From the NCBI GenBank assembly GCA_949825045.1, contig OX463832.1, positions 22,376,552 through 22,440,551 on the forward strand: 64,000 nucleotides of DNA, in the 5' to 3' direction. The number at the start of each line of letters is the position of its first letter. The stretch's first letter is position 1. This document shows positions 20,490 to 32,139 of the stretch, in pieces. The position numbers and the translations under genes were made by a program. The notes under the pieces are model-generated. The model did no database searches and was not told the DNA's origin. It was given only the letters and a program-made list of their open reading frames with translations. The stretch is from Argyresthia goedartella. Its lineage: Eukaryota; Arthropoda; Insecta; Lepidoptera; Argyresthiidae.

Positions 20490-20865
20490 TACGTTTTGGA
20501 GATTACTCGCGTTTCCTTGGTCCTGGGAGGTCAAATCTGGTGTCTACGGGTTCGTCTCATGTCTTCGTCACCCGCAATAAACCATTTAAAGCTATGAGTG
20601 GTCTATCGTGATACATCGCCCAGTTTCGTATCACTTCCCTAAAGTTGAAATCATCATCAACTTTTGTGTCAGAATCAACGTATGCCAAAACACATTCTTC
20701 TTGTCTTTCTTCTTCATGTTCTTCTGCGTTGTATACAATATTCGACGGCGGTGATGGCGCAATTGATGAAATTGATTTTTATAACACTTTTAGGCACTAT
20801 GTTCGTTATCATCAATTTCATGTAATTTTCTATTCGTCGGCGAATACATCCTATTCTTTTTAAGT
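20490..20865 (-). pseudogene. possible transposon-protein remnant
   Basis: The minus strand reads NIVYNAEEHEEERQEECVLA, then FREVIRNWAMYHDRPLIAL and NGLLRVTKT before a stop. The pattern of an acidic stretch followed by a WA...ALN.LL segment resembles the N-terminal region of a protein encoded by lepidopteran transposons and found in many copies. Only about 60 residues align with that memory, and the downstream part is broken. The family is not named with confidence. Confidence 0.35.
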
Positions 20866-20869
20866 GTTT

Positions 20870-21335
20870 CACTTCATCCATCTTTCTGCTTGGTTATTTT
20901 CTCAATAGACACGTCCCGGCTTATCAATTTGCACTGTAGAATTACTAATTAAGGCCAAGGGAGATTAAAATAGTTTAACGAAGAACAGTTTGAAGAACTA
21001 GGTTTAATAATTACCTCAAGTTTATCTACTAAATCATTTTCAGATCTAAACAGATTCTTCAATAAGAAAATTTTATATTATTGAGCCTTCAAATAATCTG
21101 GGTAAAGTAAAAAATATATATAAGATATAACTGTAGGCAAACTAAATTCAGAATATTATTAAGGATACTTACTTAACCCAGTTTTTCGCATGCTTCAATT
21201 GCTAAAGTAGCGGTACACCTAAACTATTTATATAGTTAAAAAAAAAACATAAAGAAATCTATTTTGATTTAACTAATTCCTTCTTTAGTTAAAGTATAGA
21301 AATATACGTTTTATAAGTTATTCTTGATTGTTCAT
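20870..21335. other. no recognised feature
   Basis: AT-rich, no repeat match inside the window and no coding frame of note. Confidence 0.4.
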
Positions 21336-21338
21336 AGG

Positions 21339-21500
21339 GTATGCCGTTCGGCTTTAAGATGCTCGGGCGGTGGTGGGGCCCTGACGCTCGATGGGTGACC
21401 AATACCTCTCCAAGCGGCTCGTCGAGGCCTCAGGGGACCGCACAGCTGGCACCTACCTCGCTCAATTGCGATACAGCGTCTTGTCCAATTCTCGCGGTTT
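21339..21500 (+). pseudogene. LINE tail remnant, same family as 13144-14202
   Basis: ATGCCGTTCGGCTTTAAGAT, GGGGCCCTGACGCTCGA, GGCTCGTCGAGGCCTCAGG and CTACCTCGCTCAA parallel bases 13986-14110 almost word for word, but with an indel after ACGCTCGATGG that shifts the frame and a deletion near the QRGN motif. It is dead. Confidence 0.8.
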
Positions 21501-21549
21501 GGAAGCTGATCGCTACAATATCGTACGTTTTTTTTCTTAATTAATGGCG

Positions 21550-22040
21550 GTTTAACATCTAGGTTAATATCGCCAATGTCACGTGTTTTTTTTAAATTTC
21601 ACTGTATTTGGACAGGTTCTCTTTCGAGAACCTGCAAATTTTAGTGTTCACTTGTTGCTCCTTAGCACTACCCGGGAGGACGTGAAGGGCTGTAGGTACC
21701 AAGTATCTCCTTCGGACGTGAGAAACTGCCTCCCTATCATACGTTTTCAATCGCAATACACCCAAGGCAAACTGGCGATGTCCAAGCTGAATTTTGACGT
21801 CTTATCATTAAAAAGTTACGTCTGACATCCGGTCACAGACCCAAAAAATTGGTTGCATTTACACCGCCTACATCGCCGGATCCATAAAGCAAACGCGCCT
21901 AAATGCGTTCCAAATCGGACAGGCACCCTCCAATTTGGGCGATTTTATCATTTGAGTTAGAGTTTTAAGTAGTTTGGTTTGGTTTTAGCTTATCACCTAT
22001 TACCAACTCACTAAAACCATGTAGTCTTTATCAATCCCAC
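21550..22040. other. no recognised feature
   Basis: An 80-codon frame at 21583-21825 shows no domain. No repeat ends can be drawn. Confidence 0.35.
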
Positions 22041-22735
22041 TGTATCCACGAATCCAAGGACACCCAATTTAGTAAAATCTGCCGCCGTTTGTGCTGGTAG
22101 CGTTTTTTTTACATTTTCAACCCCACAGCTCCGGCATTTTGAAATATTAGGTGCTTACATATGAAATCAGCATTTTGTATGGAGAAATTGAAGTTAACTC
22201 AATTTTCAGTAGAAACTTTTTTGTATTTTTTTTAGGGATGACAGATCCTAATTTTATAAACTTTGTATGTATGAATGAGACAACATTTAGCTAACAGAAA
22301 ATTTTATATAATTTTTGAAAAGTGTCAGCTGTAAAAAAATATTGCAAATATTATCATGAAAATGGATGACATTTAGGAGACACTGATTTTGAAGATAACA
22401 TTTTAGTTATCAAACTGAAAATTAAAAGAAAATTTAATAAGTAGATGTAAAATATTGAAATTATTTTAAAACAATAAAAAAAACTGGTTATACCTATTGA
22501 ATTACTCGAATTATGAACTCGAAAAATTCGCTAATTTCATAGGTAAGCACCCAATATTTTCAATAACTGAATCGACAACAACATTCCATTAGTCGGATCT
22601 GCTCACAAAATTTCAGGAGAACCGGTTGGGAAATGCGACCTTCGGAGGTGAACAGTCGGACAGAAATCCAGGCATACGAAAGAATTCTTGCCCAAGCTGA
22701 AGCGGAGACGCTTCGGTCGCTCGGTCACTGGAAAG
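22040..22735 (-). mobile_element. REP-R element interrupted by MITE-2
   Basis: AATTTAGTAAAATCTGCCGC...GTAGCGTTTTTTTT lies left of the MITE. TTTCAGGAGAACCGGTTGGG, GAACAGTCGGACAGAAATCC and CGCTTCGGTCGCTCGGTC lie to the right. The same order occurs uninterrupted at 3650-3980. Confidence 0.65.
22150..22552. mobile_element. MITE-2, about 403 bp
   Basis: Ends GGTGCTTACATATGAAAT and ATTTCATAGGTAAGCACC are inverted over about 30 bases. The interior is AT-rich, with AATGAGACAACATTTAGC and GGATGACATTTAGGAGACAC. A second copy in the opposite orientation is at 49328. AATATT lies beside both ends. Confidence 0.8.
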
Positions 22736-22844
22736 GATTGGTGCGGAGCAATTTAATTTTTGACAAATCCCTAGATCAATTTTTAATTAAATTTTTCATA
22801 ATTTTCTCTGTGTTTGTGACCTATGTTTAGAAACTATAGTTTAT

Positions 22845-22890
22845 TGCCTCTATCGACATTGGACCACTGTGGAAGAGAAGAAGAAGACTA
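22845..22890 (-). mobile_element. scrap of hairpin-family LINE tail
   Basis: ACATTGGACCACTGTGG within TGCCTC...AGAAGAAG matches the reverse complement of the GGTCCAATGTAGAGAAG block at 2702. Only about 40 bases survive. Confidence 0.5.
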
Positions 22891-23344
22891 CATGTTGAGC
22901 CGATAGGTCAACCAATAAACATGGCGATGTCAAACATTTCACAGTGAATGTTGTTCAGAATAAAGATCACTCTGAACAACTTCGTGGAAAACTATTTCTG
23001 AAACAGCCTGTAGAATCTGATTTTTTCCACAACATAGCAAAATATCCATCCACTACTATGTGGAATCGATAACTAATAAATAATATCACATCAACATATC
23101 TCAACTCAATAGAAGCTGGGAGTTTTTTTTCCTGCGTAACATAACGTAAATTGTCCCTCCCAGCCGAATCGTTTCCCAACTGATCCCGTTTTCCAAATGA
23201 ACTCATTTTCCAACTCAAACCTATTCCAAACTGAACCAGATTCCCAACTAAACTTATTTATAAAGTAAAGACATATATTCCCAATTCGACCTACAGAAAA
23301 AGATTCAGAATATAATAAAAATTATCACGATGTCCTTAAATAAC
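22891..23344. other. no recognised feature
   Basis: It contains several near-repeats of the type TTCCCAACTGA/TTCCAAACTGA around 23170-23250, a weak short-period pattern. No gene seen. Confidence 0.35.
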
Positions 23345-23720
23345 AACCCCTTTAAGGTGCTACGAAAAAAAAATGGGGTTTTTCTCGAATCCATTTACTC
23401 CAGCATGAAGTCATCTACAGATTCGATTTTTAAAATAACGTTTATTAAGTATTTGATTAAGGTTCTCACTAAAGGAAAACGCGATTGGATGAAATTTTCT
23501 CGATAGAATTTAATTACGAAAATACCTCTAAATTGTTTTATTTTTTCCTGTAATTCTGAATTCCTAACTAGTCTCATTATGAAACTGCATTCAAAATGTA
23601 GATATTATGTATTTGCAAAATCTCTTTGAAAAACATTTTAATAAAATTTCGTAGTTTATTTTTAAACAATTTTTCTGTGATTTAGCGCTACGTTATAACA
23701 TTTTTTCGGACCTTTGTTCG
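23345..23720 (-). mobile_element. REP-K element, copy 3
   Basis: AAGGTGCTACGAAAAA at the left is the REP-K terminus, and GACCTTTGTTCGGACGAGG at the right matches the other end of the copy at 11306. A 60-codon minus-strand frame lies at 23395-23577, discussed with that copy. Confidence 0.7.
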
Positions 23721-25441
23721 GACGAGGTATTGCCTCAACAGTTTCTTTCAGTAAGTCCCTTTGGCATTATATGGCATATTAGGAACCCCTTTACAAAGTT
23801 TTATTAGTTCTAACTCCACTGGTTTAGGCTGTACGTTGTCTATCAGACAGTCAGTGTTAGTGATGTAGCAAGGTACAGTTCATAACATCTTAGAAGTGAT
23901 ATCACAGATAACCTAAAACTTCATAAAATCCACTTTTAAACTCTAGGGATGTCACCGAAACAATCAGAAAGAAACGATATTGAAAAAAAAATGACCAAAT
24001 CTGTCCAAATTTGCTGCATCAAATTCACAAATGTTTGAAGAGTGCATCGATTCATTTGATTAATCGATGTTTTTAAGCAATATTTCCTCTAACTGACACC
24101 CGTCAAGCACCATGTTATCTTTTTCATTCTGTAGATCTCATTTACAATGGGACAGTTGGGAACAATCCAACGCAAAGGCATACCTCACCCCCTCTCGGCC
24201 GTCCCCTCCCCCTCTCTTCCCCTACATTATTGGCCCATATCAAGGAGAGTCGAATATTCTGGCGTCTCCGCGCGAGGATAATATTTATTTTGCTTCCGGA
24301 TGCCAAGAGGGGAGTCTGGTGTATTTTGACGAGTCTGTCTGGGTGTCTGTGGTAATTTGAATTCATCTTCAGCAACAACTTTTCTCTTTTACGGTGGCAG
24401 AGGCAAAGTTACGGCCACTTGTTATTCACGGTCAACAAATATATTGTAATATTTTAAATGTTTGGTGACACCATGTAGTTTCATAGAACCCGTATTGGTT
24501 GCTATGGGTCATTTTCTGTCCGAATATCAAAGTTAGGTTTGTTAGGTCTCAACAACAACCTGGAGCCGAAGCGAAGCAGAGCGGAGCGAGGCTACCCCAT
24601 CTAGTTTAGTTTAAAATAGGGTGTACAATTTTGAACATTTCGTTAATTTGGGAAGAAAATGCATAATTTTGTATTTAAAATTGTACTCATTTTGGTTAAC
24701 AGTTAAACATAAGCCAAATTCGATAGTCAATTTGCCTGACAGGGGGTTATCCCAACGCCGCAGATATGAAAGTGAAAAGTGTCAGTAGTCAATAAACAGA
24801 AAGAAACTGTGGTGTAAACGAACATGTTTCTTTGCTGGTGAACCAGAATCAATTCAAAATGCTCAATAACTCACTTAAATCCGCCATTATTCTGACATTT
24901 ATCACGGAAATCCGAGCTAGAGACATCACATCCGCTTATGATTTAAAATCCGAACCTTTCCTCTAAAGTTCGGAGCCTTAAACGGTCTTGGTACCGGAAC
25001 TCACCAAAAAGTATCAAGCGTCGACAAAAAAGGTTTGAAGTGTGCTTGAGTTTAAAAAGTTGGAGGGGCTCCAAAACGACACATTTTCACAAAAATATCT
25101 CATTGTAGAACCTCCTTTAATGGTATGACGAGTTGATAAATAAATTCAACAAACAATATAAAAGGCTCGAGAAGCTCTTTTTTGCGCCATTTTGATCCGA
25201 AACTTGGAACACGAGGACCAAAGTTTTTTGGTCCATCGATGTGGGAGGTTCACGATAGGACTAGTTTTAATTTATCGGGACTGATCAGACCACCTGATAG
25301 GTCATCATCATCACGTCATCACCACGCTGAGCATCCAACTGCCGGGAAGATTTGTAAGCGAATTCGCGCCAGCTGCGGCGAAAATCAGCAAGACTTTCTC
25401 GTCTCTCACACCTCATCATTGATACTCAATTGCACGATTAT
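23721..25441. other. no gene recognised
   Basis: Non-coding as far as can be seen. Noted pieces are CCTGGAGCCGAAGCGAAGC at 24570, whose reverse relative is near 32020, and a CTGACAGGGGGTTATCCCAA phrase at 24735 that recurs at 37755. The frames at 24112-24378 and 25182-25520 lack any recognisable domain. Confidence 0.35.
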
Positions 25442-26501
25442 TTTTATGGTTCCGTACCACAAGGGTGCCAAACGGTACCCTATTACTAAGCCTCCGTTGT
25501 CCGTCTGTCCGTCCGTGTGACCGTCTATCACCGGGCTCTACCGGAGCGACCGAAATAGGTAATTCAAATCAAATCAAATCAAATCAAATATTTATTTATT
25601 TCACAAAAAGCAAACAATTTTAACTATAATTTAAATATTATGTGACGACTTATGTGTAAAATTAAGATTAAACAAAAACAGTACTTGTGATCCCCACACT
25701 AGGCAAGCCTGTATCGTGGGGATCATACAGAGGAGGGACTGACACACAATTTCACTAATTTAGATTCACCTGCACCAAAAATAACAATTGCAATCAGCGC
25801 GTTACTCACAACTAAGTTGAGCATATTCTATACATTTTGACAGCTGCTAAGTAGAATTAGGACGCTAATCGCAACTAGTGTCCCCGGCGCAAGACGATCT
25901 TTTTTCATAGTTTAGTCGTAATTCAATTGAAAATGTATTGTAATGCTGAAATTTTCTCAGAGGGTGTATTTCTATTGCCGCCATAGCAACAAGTAATGAA
26001 ACATAGCAGTTTTTAAGAACTAAAAGAAGTACCCATGCAAGAAATTATTGGTATAGCAATTTTTTTATTTGTTTATCGGTGAACACTGGACTCTCCCGGT
26101 CTTATCGGAAACGACATTTAATTGAAGGCATTGAGTTTTGTGCTTGGTTATTTATCATTATACGTTTAATAATTACTTATTCGAATAATAATAAATAATA
26201 TTAAGTTTTTTTATCTTTATTACTTACTATATTTTATTTCTGTTAACAAGTTACTTAATTTCTATCCACTTCCGGTTTCAATGAGCAAAGAGTTTCGTTA
26301 ACCTGAGTACATAGTTCAATACTTACATACTACATACACAAAACTCTTTTCAATGTTTCGATGTACGGTTTTGATTGTAGTCCTACCTAGTATTTAATAT
26401 TTCAAAAGACTTTCGTTTACCGTTTTTCCGTGTACAATGGTATGGAACCTTTCGTGTGCGGGTCCGAAATCCTACTCGAACTTGACCGGTTTTATTTCCT
26501 T
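25442..26501 (-). mobile_element. REP-P element, long subtype, with an insert
   Basis: Starts GGTTCCGTACCACAAGGG and ends ACTTGACCGGTTTTATTT, the reverse of the copies at 6703 and 26876. Removing 25563-25945 restores the expected junction between ACCGAAATAGG and GCTGAAATTTTC. It faces the copy at 26876. Confidence 0.82.
25563..25945 (-). mobile_element. LINE or SINE 3' segment inserted in REP-P
   Basis: It begins with a (CAAAT)n repeat, then ATATTTATTTATTTCAC, typical of the tail of a reverse-oriented non-LTR element. Inside, CCCCACACTAGGCAAGCCTG and TATCGTGGGGATC resemble the conserved core of SINE-A and SINE-C. No coding sequence is seen. Confidence 0.65.
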
Positions 26502-26875
26502 TCCGCTCGACACTTCTTATTTTTAGTCGCTTAAATTAGTTTTAAAAGTATACATAATAAACTCCAGACATTACTCACAGCACAGCATGAACAAGACACA
26601 TGTTAACAGATTTAAACTACATACTTATATGGTTTATGAGATGATATTTGTCGGGTTTTGAAACAGAGTTAGTAAGTGAAGCGAAGATGAAGATGCCTCC
26701 ATGTGTTTTTACTTGAGTCTTTGACAAAATTAAGGCATTTGTCATAGTAAAATCAACAAAGTTGATTTATTTATATTTGGCGTTGTACATTTGTATGATG
26801 GAAATTATTAATAAATGGCCATGGAGGCAACAACGAGCATTCTTGTGGCATCTGCCACTAATATTAGACAGGGTA
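26502..26875. other. spacer between two inverted REP-P copies
   Basis: 374 bp with no recognised gene or repeat; it would form the loop of the hairpin made by 25442-26501 and 26876-27593. Confidence 0.5.
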
Positions 26876-27593
26876 AATAAAACCGGTCAAGTAGGAAATC
26901 GGACCCGCACATGAAGGGTTCCATACCATTGCACACGGAAAAACGTAAAAGAACAGTCTTTTGTACGAGTACATATACCTATTTAATTTTTAATAATAAA
27001 AGATTAAATACTAGGTATGACTACATTCAAGGCCGTACATCGAAACATTGAAAATTAGTTATGTGTATGTAGTATGTAAGTTTTAAACTATGTACTCAGG
27101 TTAACGAAACTCTTTGCTCATTGAAACCGGAAGTGGGTAGAAATTGAATAACTTATTTACAGAAATAAAATCAATTATGATAAAAAACTTAATATTATTT
27201 ATGATCATTTGATGAGCAATTATTAATCATATAATGACAAATAACTCAGCACAAAACTCAATACCTGCAGTTAAATATCTTTTCCGATAAGATCGGGAAA
27301 GTCTAGTGTTCACCGATAAATAAATAAAACAAAATGGTCAAGAAAATGGCCATACCAATAATTCCTTCTATGGGTACTTCTTTTAATTCTTGAAAATCGT
27401 TATATGTCATTATTTGTTGCTGTTGCGGCAACAGAAATGCACATTCTGTGAAAATTTCAGCTCTCTGCCTATTTCGGTTGATCCGATGGAGCCCAGTGAC
27501 GGACGGATGGACGGATGGACGGACAGACAGACGGACAGCGAAGGCTTAGTAATAGGGTCCCGTTTAGCACCCTTCGGTTACGGAACCCTAAAA
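26876..27593 (+). mobile_element. REP-P element, long subtype
   Basis: From AAACCGGTCAAGTAGG to GTTACGGAACCCTAAAA. The interior is collinear with 6703-7403. It has a GGAT/GGAC microsatellite at 27498-27535 and the CACCCTTCGG terminal module. Confidence 0.85.
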
Positions 27594-28061
27594 AATGATG
27601 GTGATACACTATGTAATTTATAGGCCTACAAAATGTGACTTCGGTACTTTACTTTTTTCTGCTAAAAGCTAAGTAGTTATGTGATGAATATACAGCAATG
27701 TATTTCTGTATTTTCTTCCTGGGCTGATAAAAGCCGAGGAGTGTCGAAATACATAACTTCATATTCCACCGAGACTATTCTTTCCCGCCAACTACCCGTT
27801 ACACTTATTTTTACTAACGTCGCGTCGGACGGAACGGAACGTGGTTATGCGTTTGGAGTAATAGGTTGTTGGGGTATGTGTGTATGTATGACCGTTGCCA
27901 GTTTCATGGAAACTGGACCGATTTCGATGAAGAATTTTGCATTAAACGGAAATAATTTTAGATAAAGTGCTTAGATATGTTTTACGGCTTTAAACCACCA
28001 GGGGGCACTGCTGCAGCCAGGATGGTTGACGGTTGAGGGCTTCTCAGAAACCAATTAGCCA
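27594..28061. other. no recognised feature
   Basis: A 94-codon frame at 27681-27965 has no domain. CCAGTTTCATGGAAACTGG is a short palindrome at 27898-27916. Confidence 0.35.
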
Positions 28062-28400
28062 TTAGAAGAGTCCGTGGCCCAGCGGTAATCGCACATCGGA
28101 AACGATCGGAAACGTAACAACTTCTGGCCGAGGCTGGCTATGGATGGGTGTCCGTTGTTGTGTCATTTGTTTCGGACGCTTCCGTGTTTCGGATGACACG
28201 CTAAGCTGTAGGTCCCGGCTACTATCGCTACTCGGTGTAAGTAGTTGTAAAGCTGTATCAGAGGCTCTAATATGGCTCTCTGTATCAGAGATTGATAACT
28301 TCAACCCGCACTGAGCCAGCTTGGTGGAGTATGGCTCAATCTTAACTCGTATCCCGGTGTCCCTCAGTAGGGACATTTATGGACTACATTTATTTATTAT
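28062..28400 (+). mobile_element. REP-S element
   Basis: GTCCGTGGCCCAGCGGTAAT and CCGAGGCTGGCTATGG, then GTGTTTCGGATGACACG, GCTGTAGGTCCCGGCTAC and GTGGAGTATGGCTC. The last three recur at 52240-52350. The opening looks tRNA-like, so a SINE is possible. The 104-codon antisense frame is not a gene. Confidence 0.6.
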
Positions 28401-28544
28401 TCACTTGTTAGCATCCTTACGGTCCTGTGCGAGCCGCCCCTCGCAAGGTCCCTTCGACCTGATTGTCGGACCATCGGGCTGTCTGCCCACTTTAGGTCTG
28501 GATATTTTGAATGGACTGGGCCCATATCCTCTTGTGCCTCGTCA

Positions 28545-28588
28545 GGCAGGGTCACTGCCGACTCGGCCATTCTGGTCGTCGACGGACG
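28545..28588 (-). mobile_element. SINE-A head fragment
   Basis: AGGCAGGGTCACTGCCGACT followed by CGGCCATTCTGGTCGTC is the first 40 bases of SINE-A in reverse, with nothing else left. Confidence 0.65.
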
Positions 28589-28789
28589 TCGTGAGATGGA
28601 CATGTCTCTCTATTGCCATGTCTGTGAGACAATATCAACGTTATTTTTAACGCCTATCTCTTTCCGGCACATGTCAAAATGCACAGAAACTAACAGGCTA
28701 GAGGGGTATTCTATTCGTTTAAATATTCTATATTTAAGTAAATCAGGTACAGATTATGAGTATTACACATTTTAGCTGCATTACTTTGA

Positions 28790-28935
28790 GAATATATAGG
28801 TGCAATTGGGCTGGGAATACCGAAAGAAAAACTCAGGTCTTGGATATTTATGTGTGTGACGTCGCTGTTCCTTGTTCTTGTGTATCTTAGTGTGGGGCCA
28901 GAAGCATTGTATGTGACTGTGTAACTGTTGATGTT
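28790..28935 (+). mobile_element. SINE-C, 5'-truncated
   Basis: CAGGTCTTGGATATTTATGT, GTGTGACGTCGCTGTT and TAGTGTGGGGCCAGAAGCA follow the SINE-C body. The tRNA-like head is missing. Confidence 0.75.
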
Positions 28936-29067
28936 TAACCCCAGTGTTGCAGATTTCGCAAGCTATCACAGCAGCGCCTATTCATCAAGGTTAATGACAT
29001 TATCGGCCATTAGAGCGAGCGATACAATAATCCATTATTCAATGTAACTAACAAACCGTTTCTGTTA

Positions 29068-30740
29068 ATAATAATTATAATAATAATTGTTTATTTTCAG
29101 GCGTACATCCATATACAGAAAATATTAATAATTTAGACTTACACTACAGATTTACAAAATAAACACATTCAAAATAAATGATGCAAAAGCAAATTACAAG
29201 AATGATGCAATAGCAATGTTGTCAAGAAAAGAAAATAATTAAAAAAATAGATTCAATAAAATAATAGCAAATAAATAATAGATTCAATAAAGCACAGAGT
29301 TCCAATGTTGGATAAAAGGCCCACTGGTGCTCTCCATAATCGTAGCCAAGACGCCGTTATCTGAGACACGAAGACGGTCCCAGAATGATGCGATGCGTGA
29401 TCTGATAGTGGCGTGAAAGTCCGGGACCCTGGCGTCCGCAAACATTGCCGACGCACTGCAAAACCTAGGATGACGCATCAGTATACGAAATGCGTCGTTG
29501 TACTGAATCCGCAACGTATTATAGGCGCGTTTAGTGTAATCTAGCCAGAACTGGCTGGTATAGAAGCTCTGGCAGTAAGATTTGAAAAGAGTAATTTTAA
29601 CTTCATCAGTACAACGAGCAAACCTCCGCGCAATCACATTGCAGCGGACGGCCAGAGCCCGACGTTCCCGCTCAATATCGACATCATCACGCATGTCCCC
29701 AGTAAGAATATGCCCGAGGTATTTGAACCGCTGTACAACCCGCACCGGCGAGCCATCCAACAACAAAGGAGGAATCCTCTCTGGGCCCTTCCCCGACCTA
29801 AACACCATCAGCTCTGTCTTTTTAGCATTATATTTTAGCCCGTGCACTTCGGCATAGCAAGCACATAGGGCCAAAAGACGCCGAAGACCCTCAATCGATG
29901 GACTGAGGAGCACCATGTCGTCTGCATAACTCAGATTGTTAATGCACACATTACCAATATGACAGCCGACCCTGGTGCTCCTCATACAGACGATTAAGTC
30001 ATTTATATATAAGTTGAATAGATCGGGAGAGGTGAGCCCACCCTAACGCACTCCACATTCTAATATATACTCATTGGAAGTGGTGTCGCCCCATCTCACG
30101 GCGTTAGTCTGGTTTCCGTACCAGTATCTCAACAGATTTACTACCTTTGGGTTAATTCTGGCTCGCTGGAGTTTCTCCCATAGTAAATTATAATTTACCA
30201 GGTCGAAAGCTCTACTCAAATCCAGAAAACAGGCGTACACAGATGTTTCCCGGGCAGTGTAGTAATTTACCGTGTAGCTGCATCTGTCGAGAGACCAGTG
30301 TAGGAAGTAGGAATAATTACGTGTCGAAAAAGTATGCGAATCGAACTGTCATTGACTCTTATGTACAATTACGTAAGGTTCATTTTATCTGAACTCGAAC
30401 ACTTTTTCACTCTGGTAATTATTCCTGCTTGAGCCACAGGACGGAAACCAAACTGCGCGTCGTCAATACCCAACTTGCTGGCCAGTGCAGGCTACAACAG
30501 CCGTTCAAATACCTTACCCACGATGGTACCTAATGAAATAGGCCTATAATTGCTCAGCAACGACATATCGCCGCTTTATTTTTTTGGGGGACAGGGACTA
30601 CTACTGTTTTCATAAGATCTTTAGGAAGGTAACCGTGGTTTATACAAGCACTAAACAGAGCAGCCAGCAAACTATAAATTTTATCCCCTGCAAAAAGGAA
30701 GTTAAGTTAAGACGCCGCTGCCGGACAAATCAGCTTTTTG
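29068..30740 (-). pseudogene. LINE reverse transcriptase pseudogene (YADD)
   Basis: Read from 30740 downwards the strand encodes KTVVVPV, then SNYRPISLGTIVGKVFERL, GFRPVAQ, CFLDLSRAFDLVNY, GGLTSPDLFNLYINDL, NNLSYADDMVLLSP (the catalytic YADD) and a long tail with RFKYLGHILTGDMRDD and NTLRIQYNDAFRILMR. These are ordered reverse transcriptase blocks of a non-LTR retrotransposon. Breaks are a frameshift near 30570, a stop near 30485, a MITE inserted at 30304-30428, and one stop near 30045 between two otherwise continuous frames. An AT-rich 3' region ends in TAA/AAT repeats near 29070. Upstream endonuclease is missing. CR1/Jockey-group affinity is likely but not resolved. Confidence 0.88.
30304..30428. 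mobile_element. short MITE inside the LINE
   Basis: AAGTAGGAATAATTAC at the left and GTAATTATTCCTGCTT at the right are inverted, and the match continues into an AAAAAGT/ACTTTTT pair. It splits the LINE coding sequence between the FGFRPVAQ and the YTARETSVYACFLDL segments. Confidence 0.7.
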
Positions 30741-30780
30741 TGATGCTCAAGTTACGCAAAATAGGAGTATTGTAGATATT

Positions 30781-31640
30781 GATGATAAGAGTCAGCAGGG
30801 ATTCATATACACGCGATTTGATTCATCTTTGCAATGTATGTGACTGTGTGTAAATGTGTAATTGGAAGAATAAAATAAAGTATCATATTGCAAATACTGG
30901 GTTATGATTCATCATCTGCAGCTTGTTTCCGCCTACAGCTGTATATAAGCTTCCTCCTTCTTGTGCGAACGTATCCGGTCCTGTGTTATCGAATTGGTAA
31001 ATCTACCACACTACCACATTCATGGAAAAGGCCGTGCCATGTTTTTTGTCTTTGATTGAGCTGTGACTGACCTCTCTTTCTCGGATAGGATAAGGTGGGC
31101 TAAGAGCCAAAATACGTTTTGACATATCTGCTCCTATTTCGTATTGATTTCTTGCAACTTTCCCATTTGTATAACTTCCTATACTAGCATAACTTTTCTT
31201 TGACTTTTGATTGTGAATGGAAAAAAATGGCGTTTGTGTAACTGTTTGAGATTTGAGTTAAAAAAGGGTTCTGACATTGTTTTACATACAGTTCTGTTCC
31301 GTTTCTGGAATACCGTTTTTTATCTTAAAATCTGCGGCCAGAGACGAAACCGATGTCCATCGATAGAGTAAATTATTGGAACTCATGTGTGTAACTATGA
31401 ATTTCTAAAACGATATGCTTTGCGAGAAATCGGAGTTCAAAGTGCAAAAAAGTTGTTATTGTCGCCCTTTGAATGTTACATGCCCTTTACGTACAAACAT
31501 AGTTACTGCTGTGGCGGGGAAACTCGGCCACTGCAGGACGAGTATTGACTCTCAATAATACGACTCAGCCAATTGCTATAACCGCCGATTTTGGAGCTTT
31601 TCTCCAAAAAAAAATGCAAGGAAATAAATGAAAATTCTAT
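30781..31640. other. no recognised feature
   Basis: AT-rich with no reading frame or repeat ends. A weak SINE-C-like scrap (CAATGTATGTGACTGTGTG) is at 30832. Confidence 0.35.
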
Positions 31641-31644
31641 AAAA

Positions 31645-31990
31645 AAGTGACCAAGTGCGAGTCGGACTCGCCCATGAAGGGTTCCGTTGTGGCAAGTAAT
31701 TATGTGACTGGATGTTTGTGTTGTAACTTTGTTTTTCATAGTGTTTGTATGAATGACAAAGTTATCTTTGCGGTTTTTAATAAATGTTTTATATCTTAAC
31801 AACTGCTTATTTTATTTTGTGAAAACTAATTTTCGTTGAAATTGTGTATCGAGATACAAAGCATACATTTTTTGTAGATTTTTCACTTACCTTAAAAGAA
31901 GGGCCTGTCTCTTTAACGATTTACTTTGAGGAAAATGGTTTCAGGAACCTCAACGGCATTTCTAAAGACGCTATTTCATACTAAACTGCA
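31645..31990 (+). mobile_element. REP-P-related element, divergent subtype
   Basis: It opens AGTGACCAAGTGCGAGTCGG and GAAGGGTTCCG. The later part (CTTTAACGATTTACTTTGAG, AAATGGTTTCAGGAACCTCA) recurs at 63005-63060, so the two define another subtype that shares only the head with ordinary REP-P. Confidence 0.55.
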
Positions 31991-32139
31991 TGGGTTCGCC
32001 TCGCTCTGCTCCGTTTGGCGTCGGCTCCAGGTTGCATTACAAAGTTGTTAGCTAACTTTAGTATGAAAGTGTTCTATAACAACCAATATGGTTCTGTAAA
32101 GCTAGATGGCGGCACTTAATTTGGTGAATATTTAACTTA

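Noticed and set aside
20645..20863. 72-codon serine-rich plus-strand frame
   Set aside because: The minus strand reads more like a decayed transposon protein; the plus frame is its shadow.
25182..25520. 112-codon plus-strand frame
   Set aside because: It runs into the REP-P terminus (GGTTCCGTACC, GTCCGTCTGTCC) and has no domain.
28062..28376. 104-codon minus-strand frame
   Set aside because: Lies within REP-S, which recurs at 52215.
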